A DNA stretch of 64,000 bases from NCBI RefSeq assembly GCF_000524195.1, contig NW_020170430.1, positions 187,799-251,798 on the forward strand, given 5' to 3'. The notes beneath the pieces were generated by a model. The model was not told where the DNA came from. It did no database searches and worked only from the letters and a program-made list of their open reading frames with translations. This document shows positions 1 to 14,067 of the stretch, piece by piece; within the stretch, counting starts at the first letter, position 1; every line of letters starts with the position of its first letter. The DNA comes from Echinococcus granulosus (lineage: Eukaryota > Platyhelminthes > Cestoda > Cyclophyllidea > Taeniidae). Position numbers and translations under genes: made by a program.

Positions 1-57
1 TAACGAGCTAATGCTGCCTTAAAGAGGGAGGAGGAAGGAGGGATTTTGCACCCTTAC

Positions 58-354
58 CCTTAGAGTCGACTTTGATAAATAATCCAAACTGATCAGAAGT
101 CGATCGGCGTCTCAACTGAACGAGTCGACTTTCGTCCGCAAAGCGCTGAAGCAGGGTGCACTTGGTGACTCCAGCGACCTCATCATTTCGACGCTTTAGA
201 GCGTCTGGATTGGATGCATTACGGAGAAGCGTGCGAGTGCCCGTCCTATCCGAACTCACCGATCGACGAATGTGATCGATCTTCCTCTTGATTGAGCTGA
301 GCAGCGCACCCGAACTCCTTCTTGAATGACTGTGTCTAGCCCTCTTTTTATTAT
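58..354 (-). CDS. coding exon 3 of the left-edge gene
   Basis: Acceptor TTTTAG at 356-355, donor GTAAGG at 57. Encodes the basic segment with SSIKRKIDHIRRS and ends in QFGLFIKVDSK. A perfect internal donor (GTGAGT from 259) could give a shorter exon ending at 260. Confidence 0.6.
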
Positions 355-1113
355 CTAAAACAAATACTGAGATGATAATAGCCGTCTTTTTTTTAGAAAA
401 AAATTGAACTTAATTGACCTTCAGGAGGTGAAGTTTGTGTTTCAATGGAGCGGCGAACCGGCGAGGCTTGGTCCGGCAGGCCTGAACAGCCGAGATGTGG
501 TGGCAGCATAGGAACTGGACAGATGGGCGCGAGGTGTTGAGAAGAGGGTGTGGAAGGGGCAGTCAGGGGGGGCTGATAAGCGACTTGAAATTCACGCATA
601 GCTCTTAGCCCTCCCGCCCCCATGGCAACGAGGGGCCGCTTCGCGGGTGCTGAAGGGGAGCAGCAGGCGCACGCAATCACACAACTTTCGGAGCCTTTAC
701 GTTCCACGTAACCGTTGCTCCGCTTGACCCCTACGATGGTGGGGAAGTGCTGCTGCAAATTGCTATTCGATACCCTTGACGTCTGATTCAGTGTCGGGGT
801 ACAGGTGTAACGAGGCATAGAGGTGGAGGAAGAACTGTCCTCTGAGAATGAACTCATAATCGATAGGGCATCTTCACTATCTGTCCAATAGGTTTTTAGG
901 AGACTAACAGGGCTTTTACTTTCTCTGAAAGCGAAAGGTATCAAAAATAAAGTGAAATAATCTAAATGAATTTAGAGTGCAGAAAATGTGTCACATTACT
1001 TACTTATTGGTGGTCAGAACGGATTGCGCTGAGGTAGATGTTGGGAGGTAGTAGGCTTTTAGTGGTCCGCGACCTTTCTTGAGTCTTGGAGAGGTGTAAT
1101 TAAATGACGTCAT
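58..1113 (-). CDS. N-terminal part of an unrecognised gene (three exons, continues off the left edge)
   Basis: Three minus-strand exons join without any phase conflict: 1113-1004 (ATG at 1113), 924-419 and 354-58. Introns are 79 nt (GTAAGT...CTTTCAG) and 64 nt (GTCAAT...TTTTAG). The last exon ends at a GTAAGG donor, so the gene continues left of the window. The roughly 300 visible residues have no signal peptide or membrane segment. They begin MTSFNYTSPRLKK, pass through a Ser-rich acidic stretch (SSFSEDSSSSTS) and a Pro-rich stretch, then a basic Arg/Ser/Lys-rich region. The third exon ends with QFGLFIKVDSK, which could be the first strands of a PDZ-like fold; that is only a guess. The composition suggests a phosphorylated cytoplasmic scaffold or signalling protein. 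I do not recognise the family. The exon structure is fairly sure; the function is unknown. Confidence 0.6.
419..924 (-). CDS. coding exon 2 of the left-edge gene
   Basis: Open for 168 codons between a good CTTTCAG acceptor (926-925) and a GTCAAT donor (418). Encodes the Ser-rich acidic and Pro-rich segments, including a Cys patch CVIACACC. Ends in phase 1, matched by the two-base start of the next exon. Confidence 0.6.
1004..1113 (-). CDS. coding exon 1 of the left-edge gene
   Basis: Starts at ATG 1113 and ends before a strong GTAAGTAA donor at 1003, leaving two bases of a Lys codon completed by the first base of the next exon. AACAG directly precedes the ATG, so a 3' splice site or trans-splice site could lie there. 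The ATG overlaps a palindromic TGACGTCA. Confidence 0.5.
1104..1111. promoter_or_regulatory. CRE-like palindrome TGACGTCA at the start codon
   Basis: An exact TGACGTCA, the classical CREB/ATF binding palindrome, overlaps the first codons of the left-edge gene. CCAAT-type boxes (ATTGG near 1282 read on the minus strand, CCAATC near 1247 on the plus strand) lie 130-180 bp upstream. Regulatory use is inferred from position only. Confidence 0.3.
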
Positions 1114-4100
1114 TTCTGTTGAAATCTAATCTATACCTTGGAGAATAATAAATTGGGTGCGATCTGTAAAATCTGGAGATCTCTCTGCTTCAGTTACAAG
1201 AGTGGTGGGTTTTAAATTGTCCCTTGGACCCCCTGCATAATATCAACCAATCAAAATATGAAGGTGGAATGTCACCCTAGTGATTGGCTATCGCATGCAC
1301 GTCGGTAACCCAATAAGAATTGCGTTTTTTTCTGTTACAGGTGATAAGCCCGAAAAGCCAATTTTTTACTAACTGTAGTGGATACTGTAGTGGAATACTA
1401 ATAAAAAAATTATGCTTCAGCAGATCTTTTCCCCCCAAAAACCCGTATGTCATGTGTACAACATTTCATTAAGGAATTTGCGTAAAATTATGCTGTTGAA
1501 GTCTTAAATGGGCTAATAATATAGTGTTTAAGCCAGGTTTATAAGCAACTTATTTTATTAACCGTAAGACTTTCTGCTCAATATACCAGTTAGCGTGTTT
1601 TCTTTACCGCTGAGTGGTTGTGACACCAACCGATATTTTTTAGTTTATGATTTAATTATTGTACCGTAATTATTATTTGCTTACTACAAAGAAGCAAGCT
1701 CTAAACGCCTTGACAGTATGCTATTTAGATGTATCACGGTATTAGGTTTCGAAATACCTTTTAGTAATGTGCCATGAATTCTTAAAAAATCCAGACTTAC
1801 AATTGTTTGAATGCTTTCTGGTTTACCACTGATTTACTACTCGTTTTCAAATCTCAAACAGCTCCTATTCGCATCAAAATAAAGTGAGTCAATTATTACT
1901 GGCTAAAATGATCATTTTGCACTTTATGAGTTAGCTCTGCCTTGCAAAAAGGTTGAAGTAATTACATTAATCGTACTCTTCTGGCTAAAAATTCAGCACA
2001 TACTGTGTTCGAGGACCTGTTCGATCCCGTTGTAGTGGTAGATATTCGAGCCTGGAGAATGGAAAAGTAGCTACACTATGCGTCATCCAAGTCAGCACTC
2101 ATTGGTCGCCGCGGGCACACACGTACACACATACAAATGCGCACACATCCACGCACGTGCCATGGGTTGTTTTGTCTGTGAGGGGGACCGCTGGGGTGCC
2201 ACCCTTCCCTCCTTCTCCCACGCACCTATTCACAGTTATAGACAAAACGAATCCACCTCCTCTTGCTCCCGTGCGCATACCCACGTGGGAATCGAGGCAG
2301 GGCGATCAGCCCCACAGACGTCCCAGAGGAGAAAGGAGGTGGGCTAACTGTGTGTGCAGTGTACGTCGACTTAGGCAGTGAAGGGTAGATGTGGAGGTAG
2401 GGGTAGGGGGAGAGGTGAAGGGGGAAGGGGATAGGAGCAATAGGCGCGCGTATGGGCCTTAAAAGACATAAACAGGTCCACGACATGAAGAGAGGAGACT
2501 TGCCCTTTTAAATACATGCAAACCGCGGTTGCAGGGAGCAGAGAGTTTTATGACTTTTAACTTAAAAATTGTCAGGACCTAAATAATCATGTGAGGAAGC
2601 GCAACATCTCTCTTTCATAGTTACTGAGCTATTAGTGCACTTTTATTTGATTTTCTTGTTCTGGAAGTTAGCCGGTGATCATAGTTACCGCTGATGGAAT
2701 TAATTGAACCCAAAGTCATCTCAGGGGATTTGTCAACTCTGTCATAAAAAAGGATCGTGGGGAGGCTGCCACATTACTAATACTATACTTGCCAGATTAA
2801 GATGAAATAGAGGAAGGCAGCAGCTGTTGGCATGGTTGAGGTCCACTTTTGCGAAATGCTGATTTGGGGGTGTTATGCACATTTGGCGTTAGTCAGACTG
2901 CCTATCTCAAGCAGCAAATAATGATGCCTTCAATTGAGATTCAGTTCTCTGTCACTTTCCAAGGCATGTAGAACACACGGTGTTACAAGCACAAATGTTA
3001 CCACTAGATATCACGGGAAAAAGTAGCTATTTAATAAATCTGAAAACCGGATTACACCAAGGCGAGGTTTACTCAAATAGTAAAAATAATTGTACTCGAC
3101 TTAGTAGCTGATATAACCACAAGGTTGTGCATTGTGGGCTACGGATCCAACCCAAAGGTGTCACTGAATTCCAACATTTATCCGAGTAATATAGAAACCT
3201 TTTTCTTTTAAGCAAAATAAATGGATTCTCTAGGCGCAATTTTTTTTCGGTGAATAAGGTGCAAATACAAAATTAATTGCTGTTTTGAGTTAATAAGCTT
3301 CAGTTATTAATGACACTGTGAACTGTCGTTTAAATTTACACTGAAAAGGTATTGCAATGCATTGTGATTCGTTTAGGGAGGTCATCCAATCTTTCAACCT
3401 GGGGGATGAGTTGGAATCCATGGGTGAACATGAAAATCTCAATTCCTAAATGGATCATTGGCATAGTGCATTACAGGCTAAACTGCAGTAATTCCGGCTT
3501 GAATCTAACGGTTCCATATTATAAAAGCATATCCAATGCGAACTAATAAGTCTCTCCAACGTAAATTCCCTGAATGAAGAAAATTTTTACACAAACTTGA
3601 AAGTGGACTAATTAAAATGGAAGGGATTTGTAGGAAAGGGTTCTGTTGCTCATGAAAAATCATTTTTTATCGAAAGGAATCAGCAGGACCAGTGATTTTG
3701 AGGTCGGCCTGAGGGAGCGCATAAAACATTTACACTCGGGGGAGGGAGAATGACAAGTCTGGTGGAGGCATTAACACACGGTCCTGCTGTTCGTTGTGAC
3801 CTCGGCATCCTTTTTTATCACCTGATTCCATCTCCCTCATCCTGGAACCTGAGCGACTGCAGGTGACCTGCCTGACCTTCGACCTCCCACCAGCACAAGC
3901 ACCGTTGTCATCCAACTGGTGCTACTCTGTCTACGGGCTCATGGCCATATGATCATGGTCATATTTTGCAACTTTTCCGATTAGAAACAGCCCTTCTCTT
4001 TCACCTGCTGACTGGCTGAACTCTGTCTTGTCGGACGCGAGATATAGGGGAGAGAAAGGGAGAGACTGTGGTGTATACGTGTGTGCATGCATCACCCACT

Positions 4101-7100
4101 GTGCAGTTATGTGTGCTTGGTGGCACGCGAACATGAATCAACTTCTACGGACCTTTGTGGGCCCTGTGTTGTGCGCGTGTGCGTGGGTTTGTGCTAGGAT
4201 GGTTAGTCACCATCGAAAGCATTCATTTGCTGTGCACTCGCTCAATGACAAGCTGCAAAGCGTACAGCCTTGCGGAGGTAAACCTTTGTTCCCTTTCCAA
4301 CCTTCCCAGTGTATGGATTCGCTGACTTCATGTTTTCCGATGCAAAAATGTTGCAATTTAAACCTGCTACTTTTACGCTCATGTCACACATTAGAAAGGG
4401 TCCTCGATGGATGAACAAAAACTTCGCAAAAACCTACGGTCATTATTACATCCAGACAGCTCAGTACAAATATATGCGTATTTTTTTCCTCCACATCGAC
4501 AAGATTTCCGTTAGCATCAAAGTATTCATCAGATGAATCACAACGTTCACTACCAATGTGCGAGGAAAGATATTGGGGATTTTGATTGGTGTTAGATATT
4601 ATCAAGATAGCATTAAGATTATGCAGCTTGTGTGTTTACCTTGGAAAATCTTGTTCCTTTAATAATTCAATCTATAATTTGGACACATCAGGACTAAGTA
4701 TTCATAGACGATCTAAAAATATCAGTCCAAAGGTGGTCTAAAGGACTTCATAGGAATTCAATTATACCAAAACTAGGGAACGTACGAAATGATAATGAAC
4801 ATGTAAGGGAAGATTTTAAAAACTTCCAGAAAATGCGGAGTTTCACGAAGAGGTGTGTGCGGTACTTTTCTGTGTGCAACATCCAAAAACACAACTGCCA
4901 AAAGCAATGCATTTCGACTGTTTTAATAGGCCAAGTAAATTTAATCATATCATAGAGTGGTTGACAGACCCCCTTCAAGGATAATTTGTAAGAAAAATTA
5001 GAGCACTCTTAGGCATCAAAACAATTAATTAACTCAGCTAAGGAGAACGATCAGTACCCCCTAAGAGAAAGTGGCATACAACAGGACCGTGGTACGTCGT
5101 AGTACCTCGAGATTCACAGAATGTGTGGTCATTAAATGTACACAGTTATTTTTTTTGTTGTTGTCAACCATTTGAACAGAAGGAACTACTGGTTAATGTG
5201 GTTTCCGAGCCCTAGCTCGATATACTTGGCCATGAAATCACCCGGCCTAAAGTTCGTGCCGCATTTCTCAGGCGTTCGGCACTTTTATTAAAGTCCAATT
5301 TTTACCACTTCTCAAATATCCTTTTTGGTAGTACCATGGCAAAAATATGTTTTATTTAAGTCATTTGCTCAATTATGTTTAGCTAAGCATGAGAACGGAA
5401 AAATGGGTCATAAGCGAGGGACATCTTTTCTAGGTATCGGTGTAAGCTATACAAACTTGAGAAGAATCAGCATAATTCCAAATGCACATAGCTGCTACCT
5501 TACTCCTTTCTTAGTTAGTGGGATTTCAAATTCCTATTCTAAGGTAAATGAGTGTTTTTTAAAGCAATTATTGCGAAGGCAGTGGGTATTTTTGAGGGGA
5601 GCCAAGTGAGAATGTTGGGCGTTGTCCGCACGATCACTTGTGTTGAGGTAGTGTTGCGTGCAAAGCACTCAAAACGACGCCAGACAAGGTGAAATTTGTG
5701 ATTTTGGCGCCAGACGCTTCTGATTATCAGGATTTGATCTTCTTCTGCTGCCGCATGCTGCAGCATCCGCTTTGTTCCACACCAACAGTACGTCTGTTCC
5801 CCTAATTCCCCCTCAACTTTTATTCCTGTACCGACGTGAGCTGTGTCGTAGCATCTTCCTCACTCTCTCTGCGTACCTCATGAATGCACCGAATTCACAG
5901 TTAGATAACCTTTACAGCGAATTCGTGGGATTCCTTACTGTAGTTTGCACATCGGTTGGTGCCGTTCACTTGACAGTCGAAGCTCCTGAAAGTAGAGGTA
6001 TAAAATCGGATTTAATTTTTGTTTTCTTTCTTTATCAAGCTCTTCTTACCTCATTGACCAAATAAACACATTGGTTTCAAATAGTGTAAATGTTTTCGAC
6101 TTCTTAGTTCTAACCACGTATTGGCGTTTGAGAGGGCATGTGAATTCAGTCTCATTGAACTATTCCAAATAAACGCCAGATTATAATTTAAATACTCTAG
6201 GCGAAACGGTGTTTTCTATGGCGTTTAGAAGTCCAGCTTGCACAGGACTCTGTTAAGGTTACGAATTGTTTTTCTATCTCCTTCCATCTGCGCAGGCTCA
6301 AAGTCCAGTGCCAGTGTTCTAAAATAAATAACTATTCCATTATCCAAGACGTACAATATGGGGACTCAAATCCTCGGGACCTCGATGAATTCGAACCCCC
6401 TTGTTGGCCCAAATACTTTACTAGACTCCCGCCCCACTTCAAACACCTATAGAGTGCGTATTCATTTGTGTGAACTCGTGCACAAACATACATAGAAACG
6501 AGTTCATTTTCGGTTGCCATGTGAAACGGTGGATACTGATTTAAGGAGACTGGGAGTATCTGGCAGGAATATCGTGTTTCGTCATTGTGTTCTTAATTTA
6601 CATCAGCGAGACAAACATCACCGCGGAGCTGAAGTGAGAAAATGAAGAGCAATGGATTGCACTGCTCTATCAGTACACGTTAACAGTTATTAGGTTTTAG
6701 CAAACTTATCAAAGTAGGCCATATGTGTAATGATTCAACTTCGAAGTCTTCATTCTGATACCGGATTGATTGTATGCTGACATCTGTTGGTTGAGAGATG
6801 GGAAGCTTGATACTTTCAGAGGCAGTTTGCAATTCTGCCCCCGTAAAGGAATATGAAATAATTAATATTCAGTGGAGGTGTTTACAGAGTAACGGTTTAT
6901 GAAGGAGCGTTACCAACATGTTACGATCCATCAAAATCGAAGCTAAAGAAGGTAGTCAGTTATAAACTTTGTTTTAAATGCCCTATCCCAAATGCCAGCT
7001 ATGCTAGTACACTAAAAGAACCAGGTCTCCATGGGCCTTTGATGCATACAAAGAACATGGTTTGCATTTGTTATAGCTGTCAAGTGAACAAGGAGGATAA

Positions 7101-10100
7101 AAACTACGTAAAGCACTTGGAAATTCATTCATATAATCAATAAACAGCTTTCAGGAGGCAGTTACAAGTTGAACCAGTAAAGTAACAAAGCAAGGAACAC
7201 GGGTTTGAAGAAGAGGAAAAGTAGATCTACATTGTCAATATCGTATAATTAAATAACTGTGGTAATTATTATTTCAAGTTAGGTTAATTTCATCTCTCCA
7301 CAACACTAGGTTTTCGCCAGAGCCTTGCAAGCTCCGGTTATTCACCATACCCTCGTGGACGATACGATAAAATCTTTAATGAAAAAGTGTATACTATCAT
7401 TGGCTATGGGTCATACTTGGTTAAAAAAGAATGCTCAGTTGTTTATGACTTTTAAACAACTTTTCATTGCCATAACTAGCTGACTAGTCATGTTGGAGGC
7501 GCAGAAAAGGCTGGAATGAGAAACCGGATTCGAGTACTGTTTATGTTTAAGATGCAAAGCATCTGAATCTAGACCATCAAAACGTGCTTTTAGCCCAGAT
7601 TACATTCAGACTTTAAATACATTAAACGAGGATTTAAAGTAATATTGATTCGTGTTTCAGTAAAGCTTGAAGAAACAGCCACATAGTTTAAAGAATAATG
7701 CTGAAATGGTTATTCAAAATGCATTAAAATATTAGAACTTTCTGATTAATTCCGTTAAAATAAGTGAGTTCATTATCGCTTGCAAATTAATTACCATTTC
7801 TGCCTTTTATTTTGGTTGCCATAAATCCCCGAATTTATGACTATTTTTATTTAGCATAGCAGTTGTCGTGATCTGGGAGGATGTCGTTTCGAAATGGCTT
7901 GGAGCGCGAGGTGCGTGTTACTGAGGCATCGCAATAAAACACAACGATGTGGTCAGCCAACCAAAGGATTAGGGTATTAGTTGGTCAGTTGTGAAGCCCT
8001 TCCAAACACCCACCAGAAAAGATGCAGGTGATGCCACACCCCAGCATCGGCCGTTCATACGCCTCATCATCGACGGCAGAGGTTTAACCGAACAAGATCG
8101 TGCTAGCGTACGAATTGCCTACGTAATTAATTTATATTTATTTCAACAAAAAACAATGATGGGAAAATTAACACAGCGAGATAAAAGATAAAAAAAGGTC
8201 CTGAAAAGATTTTCTAAATGAAAGTTGTAAGAACAGTTAAGTAAAAGCTGTAAGCTCAGTTACTCATCTGACTCATGCTGTTACAGCAAAAACATACCAT
8301 CATCATTTTTATTCTAAACCCATTTTATTCATTAAAAAGGCATTCCTTTTTAGTGCAATACCCTTCTGAGACTCTTAGTCATTCTCTAATGAGTAAATGA
8401 GGAACCTTTTTTGAGATCGCGACTTCGTCGACCTTTTATTTACATAATCAGAAATTACTCTGAGTGAGGCATTTGATCCGTTCAAGTAATGGCGATATTT
8501 CTTTCAGCTATCCCTTAGATCGGTATTAAGTTTATCAATATTGTACAATTTTTCTTTTCTCACCACCTTCACCTCGATATTCTTGACTTATTCCCTCAAA
8601 TTTCATTTTGCTGCAGATTTAACTCTTCTCTGTCCTGGTGATCCCTGGTGTTTCTACTTCTAGCCTTAACATTTCTACTTCTGAATCGCCTTATTATCTT
8701 CATCATCGTCAGAAAATAAAGCTCACAAAGAGTTCAGCGGATATTTCACAGCATTCAGCCTAAAACATGGATTAATGTGGAAGAAATGGAAAGCTCATAA
8801 AGGATAGTATTGGGCTCTAGAACAACATGGTCACCTTTTTCTTTTCTCCCTTACATTACAATTATGTATGACTTCAGTAGGAATCGTGCATTGGCTTTTA
8901 TTTTTTGGCTTTGAACCGTATACTGGATCAACGTGGGAGCTTAGAATTCACATCACCCATTTGTGAATTGCAGTTTAGAGAGGAAAGGCCGTCCGGTAGC
9001 CCACAGCTGTTGCAACTCCTGATACCGCCTCACCACGCTAAAGACAGGTAACCGACAAACCACACTTTTACGTCTATTGCAGTAAAAGAGGGTCTCAGGT
9101 ACGTTTATCCTTGTAACCGAAATTAATGGAACTGCTAGGCACCACAAAGGTGCTCACACCTCAAGTTGACATTTCTTACGATGCTTTGATTTTATACGCG
9201 ATCCAACCCATCTCTTTCTCAGCAATTCAAAAATGTTATAATCAGCTTTGACTTGGAGCCTCATGTTTATTTTTCAATAGATAAAGCGAATTTGGAAAAC
9301 CTAAAACATTCACCGACATTGATTTAAGTATTCGTATCCAACCAACGGCAAGCGTCCATATGCCACCTTACTCATTCATGATCTAGGCACACGCCAAATA
9401 CATAAAGGAGCTATTTTTTCCAATTTAAGCTCCTTGTGGGTAGGTCACAGATCCCCGATTTGGACTCACGCGAAAAGTCATGTAATTTTATGACTTTGTA
9501 TGGACTGATTCTCTATGTTGGTGTTTGATTCCTACAAATCGTGTCGGATGTAACTGGAGCACATGTGTGTTGGGGGCAGAGTGGAGTCGGTGCATCTCTT
9601 GTGAAATGAAGACTTGCTCATGCGTGCATTATCAGCGATTTCACTAGAGAGGGCAAGCATGTGCGGAAATTGGATCACGTTTATTGTGGGCTTAAGCTTG
9701 CATCACCACCATCTCTCGCTACTCATTCGAGCCCCCGTAACACCTTAGGAGGCGTTGTCTAAGATGTTTGAGATTAGGATGTCAACATAAACTGAAAACA
9801 TATAGGTAGGCTGTTGCAGTTTCTCATTTGCCTAGGCCTCTTCCTCTCACCTTCCCCGTCCACATTACAGCTGATCAACCAGAATGGACTGCATGCATTT
9901 GGAAAACTTGTTAAAAGCCTACACCGGTTTGGATACTCCAAAGGCGCTAAAACATAGTCGTACTTTTCTACACCTTCAAAAGCAACATAACGCTTCTTTT
10001 AATTTGAAATAAAATATTGAAATGTTCTACCAAATTGGGGATATATTTGGTGAATATATGTTGCGAATGGGGACGGTTTTTACCTGACACTGAGCACACT

Positions 10101-12400
10101 TTAATACGTGCCGACTTAATGGTTATAATAACTCGAAAGAAACCATCACTTTAGAAGGTTCCAAATAAGTGGTTATGAAAGTATGTCATGCCAACCAGTA
10201 AAGCCCTTCTTTATTAAATTCTTTTTAAATAATTGCAATGAACTTCTACTCAATTCCCGCTTTGAACATTTAGCCAAGCTGCCTACATATCTAGTTCTCT
10301 TTAACAGACAAAAATAGCAGTAATAAAGTGCAGTTTAGTGAAGAGGATTTTACTTATGCCGATCTGCTCCGTTAATAGGAGTTTCTATGAGCTAAAAATT
10401 TCATTCTCAGTGTATTTCTGATCGTGTTTGCCAGAGAAGAGTATTAAAGTGTTATATTAGAGATGATCTGAACCAGATAAACTGCGAGAAAGCGTTGTGA
10501 CTTACCTTCTGTTCTAATGGACTTTGATATTCAAAATACGTGAACGCTTTATGAATGTGCATGAACACCTCTACAGCCTTGGATTTACAGGACTATAATT
10601 ACCCCTTTCTCTGACACTACGGTATATGGTCAAGTGAATTGGTCAAGAAACGGCCATTTAATACTCCATTATATCTATCACAGAATTATTCATGATAAAG
10701 GTGATTAGCTCATTTTATTAGTTCACATAAAGCACATAGCATTAAAAGTTATTACTCAATGAACGAAATTTGTTGGATGGTAATGAATCTCACCTAAACG
10801 AGATGGTGCTGTAAGGCGATATCTGTCTCTAACTTACCCATTTTTGTCCCAGCTATTACCCCACACTTCGTATTGAAAATGAAATGCTTATTGGCCCTCC
10901 CGTTCAACTGTTTCATTTTTCAGCCTCAATATAGTGAGGTAAAATTACAGAACTATAATGGTCAAGTAATTCAAGTGAATTGTAAATCAAATGGGCTAAA
11001 TGAAATGCGTCAGAAATCGTAAGATGCCAGTACTGATTCGTCCGGTTGCCTCGTTTCGTTTGTGTATTTACCTTACTAAATGCATCTTTCACAACTACGG
11101 GTAAATTATGAGGTTCATCTCAGAAATCAAATTCACAGGAATAATACTTAACCAATAGCCCTTAGAAGGACCATCTGCCTTTGTGCTAATTTAAATTCCA
11201 AAACGTCATTAGCATTGGTAATCAGAAGATGGAGCTAAGCATTAAAAGCAAAATTAACTATTTCTGGGTTCTTTATGGGTCGAATTAGGAATATACGGCT
11301 TTAGTTGTCACAGTTTTCGCATATAAATTTCAAATGCTAATTAAGTACCTCAATTATCGTAAAATTCATAGGCTTTTCAGTCATATAGACTTCAACTAAA
11401 GGCATTCGAAGTTCTTTAGTTCCACAACCCATTGCTGCGCCAAGAGATGACCTGTTAACTTCACACCCGATTTTCACCACCATACACAAGTGAAAATGCA
11501 ACAATGAACATGTCTACCATGACAACAGCTTCGGAGAAAAAAGGTGATGTAATAGAGATGGAGATTAGGCCACAGCTGCAGGTGTGATAGCAACCGAATA
11601 GGTCCATGAGGCCATGTTTCAATTTATGAACCACTAGGTGTACAGATGGAGAGCAGAAAATGTTCTTGTAACACACTAAATACACAAGTGAAGTTCTAAA
11701 AATGCTAGAGTTTTGCATCCATAGTATCAAGCTATTCAAAATCTGGTTTTAATCTATAAAATGTGTCATTAGTTTGCCACGATGCATACTGCTGACCTAC
11801 ATTGAATATGAGCGACTATTATGTTTGCTTTTTTCTAAAATAAATCTTAATAGATACTTTATAAAGATATCACTCCCATTAGATTTCACTTTGGGCAAGT
11901 TAACGCGAGTTTAAGCTGTGCACGCCCAGTTCGATAACAAATAAAGGCGCCTAGGTCTTTCCTATGTGTCACGATCTCAACATTTTAACCTCCCCAACCA
12001 GCATACTGGGAGTCTGGATTAGAAAGATACATGAATGATAACGAAGATAGTGTTAATCACCGTCCAACCCATTACTAGCTTTTCCCCCTTTTGTTACAGG
12101 GGTATGACCCTCAGGTCAGGTTACTTGCAACGGCTCTAATTCTCAGTCCACGTGAGTGTCTGCCAAATTTCATCAGTGGTTTTAAGTACTACATTGCATC
12201 CTAATTATAGCTAGTTACCAGCTCTTTCGTGGTATCTTTCCTAAATTTGTAAAATGTTAAACTAATGGGTCATTGTATGAATATTAGCAAATTTTTGTTG
12301 GAGAGATTCTTAATCACTGAAAATAATAGAAATTAAACATGTTAGTGTTACTACGCCTTTTCCGTATAAATTTTCCCAAACTTTAATAAGTAAATGCCAC
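1114..12400. other. intergenic region without a recognised gene
   Basis: I see no convincing exon chain here. Open frames are short and lack matching splice sites or family motifs. Low-complexity CA/TG-rich patches occur near 2,110-2,160 and 4,070-4,190, and a purine-rich tract lies near 2,385-2,440. Confidence 0.5.
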
Positions 12401-12510
12401 GATTTCCGTAAAAAAAACAAATGCACAAGTCTTTACATGTAACTTTAATACTAAATGCAGGTTTGAGCATAAGCACAAAAGCAGTATTTTTATCGCTGAC
12501 TTTCATTGTG

Positions 12511-12678
12511 TGCAGTGAGTGGCCCCGAACTCCAGTGACAGGTTACGACTTCTACACCATCGACCCTCCTTACTGTTTGGCGTTAAGAGCAGAAATTAGG
12601 CGGAACACCTATTCCAACATATTGCATAAAAGAGATTGTACGCTTTTTAGTGATGGGAAAGCATCCGTGAATTCCTGA
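12511..12678 (+). other. exon-like patch, unassigned
   Basis: After a GTGTGCAG acceptor-like site (CAG at 12514-12516) the plus frame reads SEWPRTPVTGYDFYTIDPPY and stays open to a stop at 12678. The GC-rich patch stands out from its AT-rich surroundings. No clear donor or partner exon was found, so it may be a chance open frame or a gene relic. No family recognised. Confidence 0.2.
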
Positions 12679-14067
12679 CGTCTTTATTAGTAGATTTGTT
12701 CGTGATCTTGAACAGGAATAACGAATACATTTGTTTTGAAGTAGCAAATATTTGGCTTCAAGTTTATTTAGCTTGCCTATATTTAAAGATTTGAATAATC
12801 TCTGTATCGTCCAAGCTTTGCACTAATAATGAAATAAAATGGTGCTACTTCTTCAATCATCTCTTCCTATTTTCGGCCTACATTTTCTGCCAAATGAATC
12901 TTTTCCGGGTGAGCTGCTCCAGCATCTTATTAGGGTTTTAAAATGTTATTTGCCCTTGAAACCAACTAATTTCTTGGAATGAAAAAAGGTAGACTGACAT
13001 CTACAAATTAGTATTTATGTTGCTGCGGTGATACTACGCTTGAACAAGTCACAAAAGCAACGACTTGTGGGCAGACTTATTTCGACAGATTAATCGACTG
13101 GCTGACGACTTTGTTCGTTAAAAAATCCCTGTGCAAAATATCAGTCTTTTTTATGTAATTAATAACGATTGTTCGGGAAAGACTTTGGGATACTTCATCC
13201 TAATAAATAATAGGTTCTTCTCATCACCAACTCTTCCTATAGGCTAAACGATACAGCGAATTCAGAGAGCTTGAACGTAAGAATACTACCCTCTGCCCTT
13301 CGTCCCAAAAGTAGCGCCTCATCAACGCATCCACAAAACATGGATGTCTTTGACGTACGACCACCTAGGAATGAATGAAGTAAATTAGCTTGCGGGTGTT
13401 ACGAATTTCATGGTTGCGTAATTGCATTGAGATGGAACGGCAGTCATAAGTGAAGGCTGCCTATTCAGATGTGGAGGCACTAATACCATTGCGATATGGG
13501 TGAATGAATTGGATGCGTTCGACTTTGGGCACCTCAGTGAAGCCCCTCCTTTCTCCCCACCCTCTGCCGACCGCCTCCCTAACTGTTCATGCACGAATCG
13601 ACCGTGCGCAGGATTCACTCAGTGTCTGCAATCAGGGCGCCGTCGGAATTGGACCTCGGTGCGTAAATAGCTGCAATGATTCCAAACAGTGACTTCACCA
13701 CATGTTTACCTGCATTTAGGAATTCCGTAAAATATGTTTGATCATTAATTTAATAAATCAAGGTGAGGGAAAAATTCATCTCTTTTGAGGCACATAATGA
13801 TACTGTAATATTGATTCTTACTACTTATCTAGAAATAAAGATAAGAATACGAACAGATGCCATTGTAGTAGGTTAAAAAGGCTTCACTGATTTTTTTACC
13901 TATCGTAAGAAACAGTCATGTACTTTTTTGAAGCACTTCCTGAAGTTGGTGCAACAATTAATTTGATTTACATATAGAGGTAAAGGCTTCCAAAATGATT
14001 ACAAAGCCACTTATACGCTTCATATAATTTAACTCTAGCCATTTATTTACGATGTCTGAAATTTTAG

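Noticed and set aside
1995..2050. B-box-like GTTCGATCCCG, possible tRNA or SINE
   Set aside because: No cloverleaf, no A-box at the right distance and no terminator of T residues.
4028..4414. 128-codon plus-strand frame rich in Cys, Ala and His
   Set aside because: Translation of a GTGTGCG-type low-complexity tract; no splice context or conserved motif.
6360..6430. tRNA-like B-box (GGGTTCGAATTC on the minus strand)
   Set aside because: No T-stem pairing, acceptor stem or A-box could be formed around it.
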